A stretch of 51,086 bases of DNA, from assembly GCA_039030335.1 (NCBI GenBank), contig JBCCEJ010000043.1:1-51086 (forward strand), given 5' to 3'. Below the pieces are notes generated by a model, which saw only the letters and a list, made by a program, of their open reading frames with translations, had not been told where the DNA came from and searched no databases. Numbering within the stretch: the stretch's first letter is position 1; each line of letters begins with the position of its first letter. Shown in pieces: positions 48,085 through 51,086 of the stretch. This DNA is from JBCCEJ01 sp039030335. Lineage in GTDB: Bacteria > Pseudomonadota > Gammaproteobacteria > HK1. The translations under genes and the position numbers were made by a program.

Positions 48085-49239
48085 CTAGGAGTGTCGCGTG
48101 GCATCGAGGACCCGCTCCGCCAATGCGAGCGACGCCGTCAGGCCCGGTGATTCGATGCCAAACAGGTTAACGAGACCCGGTACGCCGTGATCGTCAGGTC
48201 CGTTGACCGTGAAATCTGCAGCGGCCTCGCCCTTCGCGGTGATCTTTGGACGAATGCCGGTGTAGCCGGGTTGCAGGGCGCCGTCCGGCAGGCCCGGAAA
48301 CCACGCGCGCACGGCCGGATAGAATCGCGCTGCCCGGTCTGCGTCGAGACTGTAGTCGACGTCGTCGATCCACTGGACGTCGGGGCCGAAGCGGGCGCCG
48401 CCGGCAAGGTCCAGCGTGACATGCACGCCGAGACCGCCCGGCTCGGGCAACGGATAGATGAGCCGGCTGAACGGCGCTTTCCCAGACATCGTGAAATAGT
48501 TGCCTTTGGCGAAGTGGGCCGGCGGGATATGCTCGCTCGGCATGCCGTTTATCAATCCGGCAACGCGCGGCGCGTAGAGGCCAGCGGAGTTGATGACCGT
48601 ACGCGCGCTGAGGCGCATCGGTGTGCCGTCCGCGTCGATGTCCAACTCGATGTCGGACGCCTTGACCTCCCCAGCGCGCAGCCGCGACTTGAATGCGATC
48701 ATCGTCCCGGCGTCTTCCGCATCCCCTTCGTACGCGAGCATCAGGCTGTGGCTGTCGATAATGCCGGTCGACGGCGATAGCAAGGCCATCTCGGCGCCAA
48801 CCTGAGGCTCGAGCCGGCGCGACTGATTGGCATCCAGGGGTTGCAGGTCTTCAACGCCGTTGGCCGCACCGTTGGCGTTCAGACGTTCGAGCTCTACGCC
48901 CTGATCGGCATTCACCGCCGCGATGAGTTTCGTGATGCGTTTGTGCGGTACGCCGTGCGATTCGCAGTAGTCGTAGAGCAGGTGTTTCCCGCGGACGCAA
49001 GCCCAGGCCTTGAGGCTTCCCGGGGGGTAGTAGATACCGGCGTGAATAACTTCGCTGTTGCGTGAACTGGTGTGGGTGCCAACGGCGTCTTCGGCCTCCA
49101 GGACCAGGACATCGCGGCCAGCCCGGGCCAGCGCTCTCGCGCAGGCGAGACCCACGACGCCCGCCCCGATGACGACCGCGTCGACCGGTTCGGGCACGTG
49201 GCGAGAGTGAATGTATTGAGCGCTCATGGCGCCGATCAT
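48085..49239 (-). CDS. FAD-dependent oxidoreductase, L-2-hydroxyglutarate oxidase-like
   Basis: 384 aa DAO-family flavoenzyme. Dinucleotide loop VDAVVIGAGVVGLACARALARAGRDVLVLEAEDAVGTHTSSRNSEVIHAGIYYPPGSLKAWACVRGKHLLYDYC. The SSRNSEVIHAGIYY segment is the signature of the L2HGDH/LhgO group. Later VINSAGLYAPRVA and the C-terminal FAD-binding LVNLFGIESPGLTASLALAERV. It oxidises L-2-hydroxyglutarate or a related 2-hydroxyacid and feeds electrons to quinone or O2. ATG 49239 has AAGG 7 nt upstream; ATG 49227 is an alternative. Divergent from the phosphatase gene. Confidence 0.92.
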   Translation of the reverse strand: MIGAMSAQYIHSRHVPEPVDAVVIGAGVVGLACARALARAGRDVLVLEAEDAVGTHTSSRNSEVIHAGIYYPPGSLKAWACVRGKHLLYDYCESHGVPHKRITKLIAAVNADQGVELERLNANGAANGVEDLQPLDANQSRRLEPQVGAEMALLSPSTGIIDSHSLMLAYEGDAEDAGTMIAFKSRLRAGEVKASDIELDIDADGTPMRLSARTVINSAGLYAPRVAGLINGMPSEHIPPAHFAKGNYFTMSGKAPFSRLIYPLPEPGGLGVHVTLDLAGGARFGPDVQWIDDVDYSLDADRAARFYPAVRAWFPGLPDGALQPGYTGIRPKITAKGEAAADFTVNGPDDHGVPGLVNLFGIESPGLTASLALAERVLDATRHS

Positions 49240-49344
49240 ACGCGAGCCTTATGATGCCCGCTGGCTGGTTACACAGGGTCCGGGCCTGGTGTCGTCGGCA
49301 ATCCTGCGTGCCCCGGTGGACCGTGTGACGGGCGAGGCTAAACG

Positions 49345-50133
49345 TTGAAGAACGAGTTAGAACAGTTGACGGCGGTCGCGTGCCAGCTCGCCGACCTGGC
49401 ACGCGCCGAAGCCGTGCCGCGGTTTCGGCAACCGGTGGCGCTCGAGCGCAAGGCTGATCGTTCGCCTGTTACCGAGGCCGATCGCGGTGCCGAAGCAGCG
49501 ATGCGCGACTATCTGGCCTCGGTGCTCCCTTCACACGGAATCGTCGGCGAGGAGTTCGGCAACGAGCGGGCGGATGCGAGCCATGTCTGGATTCTGGACC
49601 CGATCGACGGCACCAAGGCGTTCATCTGCGGGCGGCCATTGTGGGGCACTCTGGTCGGCCTCCTGCGCGATGGGGAGCCGTGGCTCGGTGTGATCGATCT
49701 CGGCGCGCTCGACGCGCGCTATGTCGGGCGACCCGATACCGGCACCACGCTGAACGGCGCGCCGTCGCGGACATCTTCGGTGGCCTCACTAGCCGAGGCC
49801 AGATTGGGTGCGACCACCCCCGACATGTTCGAAGGCACCTGCGAGCGCGCTTTCAACGAACTCGGGAAAGCCGTCTGGTTCCGCATCTTCGGCGGCGACT
49901 GCGGCGCGTACGGAAGCGTCGCAGAGGGGCGCCTGGAGCTGGTCGTCGAAGCGGACCTGAAACCCTACGATTACCTGCCGCTCGTGCCGGTCGTCACCGG
50001 CGCCGGTGGTGTGATGACGGATTGGCAGGGACGAACGCTGCGCCTCGACCACACGACGCACCAGGTGCTGGCGTCAGCCAACGAATCACTGCACGCAGCG
50101 GCTTTGGATTTCCTGCGCCCGGCCGCGGCGTAG
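49345..50133 (+). CDS. Inositol monophosphatase family protein, histidinol-phosphatase (HisN)-like
   Basis: 262 aa, TTG start at 49345 with GAGG 8 nt upstream. Mg site: KADRSPVTEADRGAEAAMRDYL, IVGEEFGNERADASHVWILDPIDGTKAFICGRPLWGTLVGLL (EE and DPIDGTxxF), and the C-terminal Asp in LKPYDYLPLVPVVTGAGGVMTDWQG. The last motif usually reads WDxAA; here YDYLPLVP as in HisN-type histidinol-phosphate phosphatases. Likely substrate histidinol phosphate, otherwise a sugar or inositol phosphate. No other his gene is in the window. Confidence 0.9.
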   Translation: MKNELEQLTAVACQLADLARAEAVPRFRQPVALERKADRSPVTEADRGAEAAMRDYLASVLPSHGIVGEEFGNERADASHVWILDPIDGTKAFICGRPLWGTLVGLLRDGEPWLGVIDLGALDARYVGRPDTGTTLNGAPSRTSSVASLAEARLGATTPDMFEGTCERAFNELGKAVWFRIFGGDCGAYGSVAEGRLELVVEADLKPYDYLPLVPVVTGAGGVMTDWQGRTLRLDHTTHQVLASANESLHAAALDFLRPAAA

Positions 50134-50335
50134 CAATGCGGGCGGATGTTGTGCGCTGGCGTTCGCACGCTGTGCGTGAGATGTGACCAGAGCGGTTCGG
50201 GTGCGGCTCTTGGAGAGCGGCGAAATCGGCCCCATGTCGATCTCTGCAGCGTCGCTGGACAGTTCCGCGCGTCACCCCGTTACGCGTCGTGCGGAATTAC
50301 GGTCAGGGCATGACCACGGCTAACACTGAGGCAGC

Positions 50336-51086
50336 ATGGCCAGCAAGGACATCCACAAGATCGACAACCTGCTCATTCGCACGGGCTGGCTGACCGCGAT
50401 CGCACTGCTGGTGGCTGAGGGTTGTTCGTCAGACTCTCCAACTGATGGCGTGACGCTCGGGTCCATGGCGATCGCCATTCCGGTGCTGTCGCTGGTGCTC
50501 GGCGTCGCGGCCCTGGTCATGCTGGTTGTCGGCTATCTGATCAGGAGTCGGGAGAACAAAGTTGTCGCCGTGTGGGACATCCTCGAGCACGCTACCGAGG
50601 TATCGATAGCGGACCTGGAGCGCTCGACCGGCTTCTCGCGCGCATTCATCGAAGGCGCCGTGCGCACCATCAACCGACAACCCGGCTCCTACTACGTCGT
50701 CGACGACGATGCTGGGACCATTGTCGATGGGCGCATGCGTTCGCGTATCGTCATGGTGGAGCAGTGCCAGAGCTGCGGTGCGCACGTCAACATGCAGGTC
50801 TCGATCGATTTGCCGAAAGCGCCAGCCTGTGCTCACTGCGGCGCGCCGGTGGCAAGTGGCGACCTGAACCAGCTAAAGCTGGACCGCGTCGATGCGCTGC
50901 GCGAAAGCAGCCGCAAGAAAGGCGAGTTTTCGGTGCTGCTCTTTGTCGTGTTGTTGATTCTCTTCTGGCCGCTCGCGGTCGTTTTAGCCAAAAGGGCGTC
51001 CGGAGCAGGCCACCACCAGTTAAAAAACAAAATATACGGCCGGGTTCGGGCTGATAACCCTAAAACAAAAAACCCAAAAATGAATA
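50336..51086 (+). CDS. Membrane protein with cytoplasmic zinc ribbon (partial, runs off right edge)
   Basis: ATG 50336; about 250 codons with no stop before the window ends. Hydrophobic N-terminal stretch (WLTAIALLVAEGCSS, possible lipobox-like LLVAEGC), then a membrane helix AIAIPVLSLVLGVAALVMLVVGYLI near 45-70. A soluble domain follows, NKVVAVWDILEHATEVSIADLERSTGFSRAFIEGAVRTINRQPGSYYVVDDDAGTIVDG, which resembles a winged-helix or PCI-like fold. A four-cysteine zinc ribbon is next (CQSCG ... CAHCG) and a second membrane helix VLLFVVLLILFWPLAVVLA. The tail after about 50990 becomes Lys/Asn-rich and AT-rich and may be artefactual, so the true C-terminus could be close to 51000. No family recognised. 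Confidence 0.65.
   Translation, partial: MASKDIHKIDNLLIRTGWLTAIALLVAEGCSSDSPTDGVTLGSMAIAIPVLSLVLGVAALVMLVVGYLIRSRENKVVAVWDILEHATEVSIADLERSTGFSRAFIEGAVRTINRQPGSYYVVDDDAGTIVDGRMRSRIVMVEQCQSCGAHVNMQVSIDLPKAPACAHCGAPVASGDLNQLKLDRVDALRESSRKKGEFSVLLFVVLLILFWPLAVVLAKRASGAGHHQLKNKIYGRVRADNPKTKNPKMN

Noticed and set aside
1..51086. tRNA/rRNA genes, CRISPR arrays, transposases, phage integrases, toxin-antitoxin or defence modules
   Set aside because: I looked for typical motifs (GTTCGAATC-type T-loops, regularly spaced repeats, DDE or recombinase signatures) and saw none; a covariance-model scan was not possible.

Overview
The window is GC-rich, densely packed bacterial chromosome with genes on both strands in short operons. 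I see no tRNA, rRNA, CRISPR array, insertion sequence or phage gene. A gammaproteobacterium is the best guess. The CRP-type regulator closely follows the E. coli CRP / Pseudomonas Vfr pattern, and the ECF sigma factor follows the RpoE/AlgU pattern. A TAXI-type solute receptor, spermidine synthase, a CoxD/CoxE-like pair and two molybdenum enzyme systems fit a metabolically versatile heterotroph. Genus or order cannot be read from the sequence. The last ~90 bases change abruptly to AT-rich sequence, which suggests a contig end.

Layout. 1-2.1 kb (-): an ABC ATPase of LivG type, cut by the left edge, preceded by a TAXI solute-binding protein. 2.7-3.1 kb (+): a bacterial globin gene broken by an in-frame amber codon. 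3.1-10.0 kb (-): an operon coxG-coxM-coxS-coxL (xanthine-oxidase-family molybdenum hydroxylase, active-site loop RGAGR) followed by a crotonase, an MDR oxidoreductase and an enol-lactonase-like hydrolase. A 14-bp inverted repeat lies just upstream. 10.3-12.5 kb (-): an unknown protein, pseudouridine-5'-phosphate glycosidase and a Nudix hydrolase. 12.6-14.1 kb (+): acyl-CoA synthetase. 14.1-18.7 kb (-): operon leuA - threonine aldolase - MFS exporter - MESH1-like ppGpp hydrolase. 19-24.5 kb: aminotransferase, MFS permease, D-2-hydroxyacid dehydrogenase and a transmembrane pseudokinase. 24.6-28.5 kb: N-formylglutamate amidohydrolase, methyltransferase and the VWA/MoxR pair. 28.7-31.3 kb: HAD phosphatase, an rpoE without an adjacent anti-sigma gene, and D-Ala-D-Ala ligase. 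31.6-38.1 kb: a six-helix membrane / 2Fe-2S / adenylate cyclase fusion, spermidine synthase, Xaa-Pro aminopeptidase, a phosphodiesterase-like enzyme and a CRP-family receptor. 38.1-42.8 kb (+): metallo-hydrolase, small membrane protein, two Nudix hydrolases around a class I amidotransferase, and an AlkZ/YcaQ-like DNA glycosylase. 42.9-47.3 kb (-): operon of gamma-glutamyltransferase, DMSO-reductase-family molybdoenzyme and a citryl-CoA-lyase-like protein. 47.4-51.1 kb: DUF1127 protein with promoter and terminator, L-2-hydroxyglutarate-oxidase-like enzyme, inositol-monophosphatase-family enzyme and a membrane zinc-ribbon protein cut by the right edge.

Most noteworthy: (i) a probable redox-to-cAMP circuit (haem/2Fe-2S cyclase and CRP 4 kb apart); (ii) a pseudokinase receptor with every catalytic residue replaced; (iii) two molybdoenzyme operons of unknown substrate with unusual partners, one with a long operator-like inverted repeat; (iv) an alarmone hydrolase inside a leucine/threonine operon; (v) a globin interrupted by one amber codon. 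No function was tested and no database was searched; all assignments are by eye from protein motifs.
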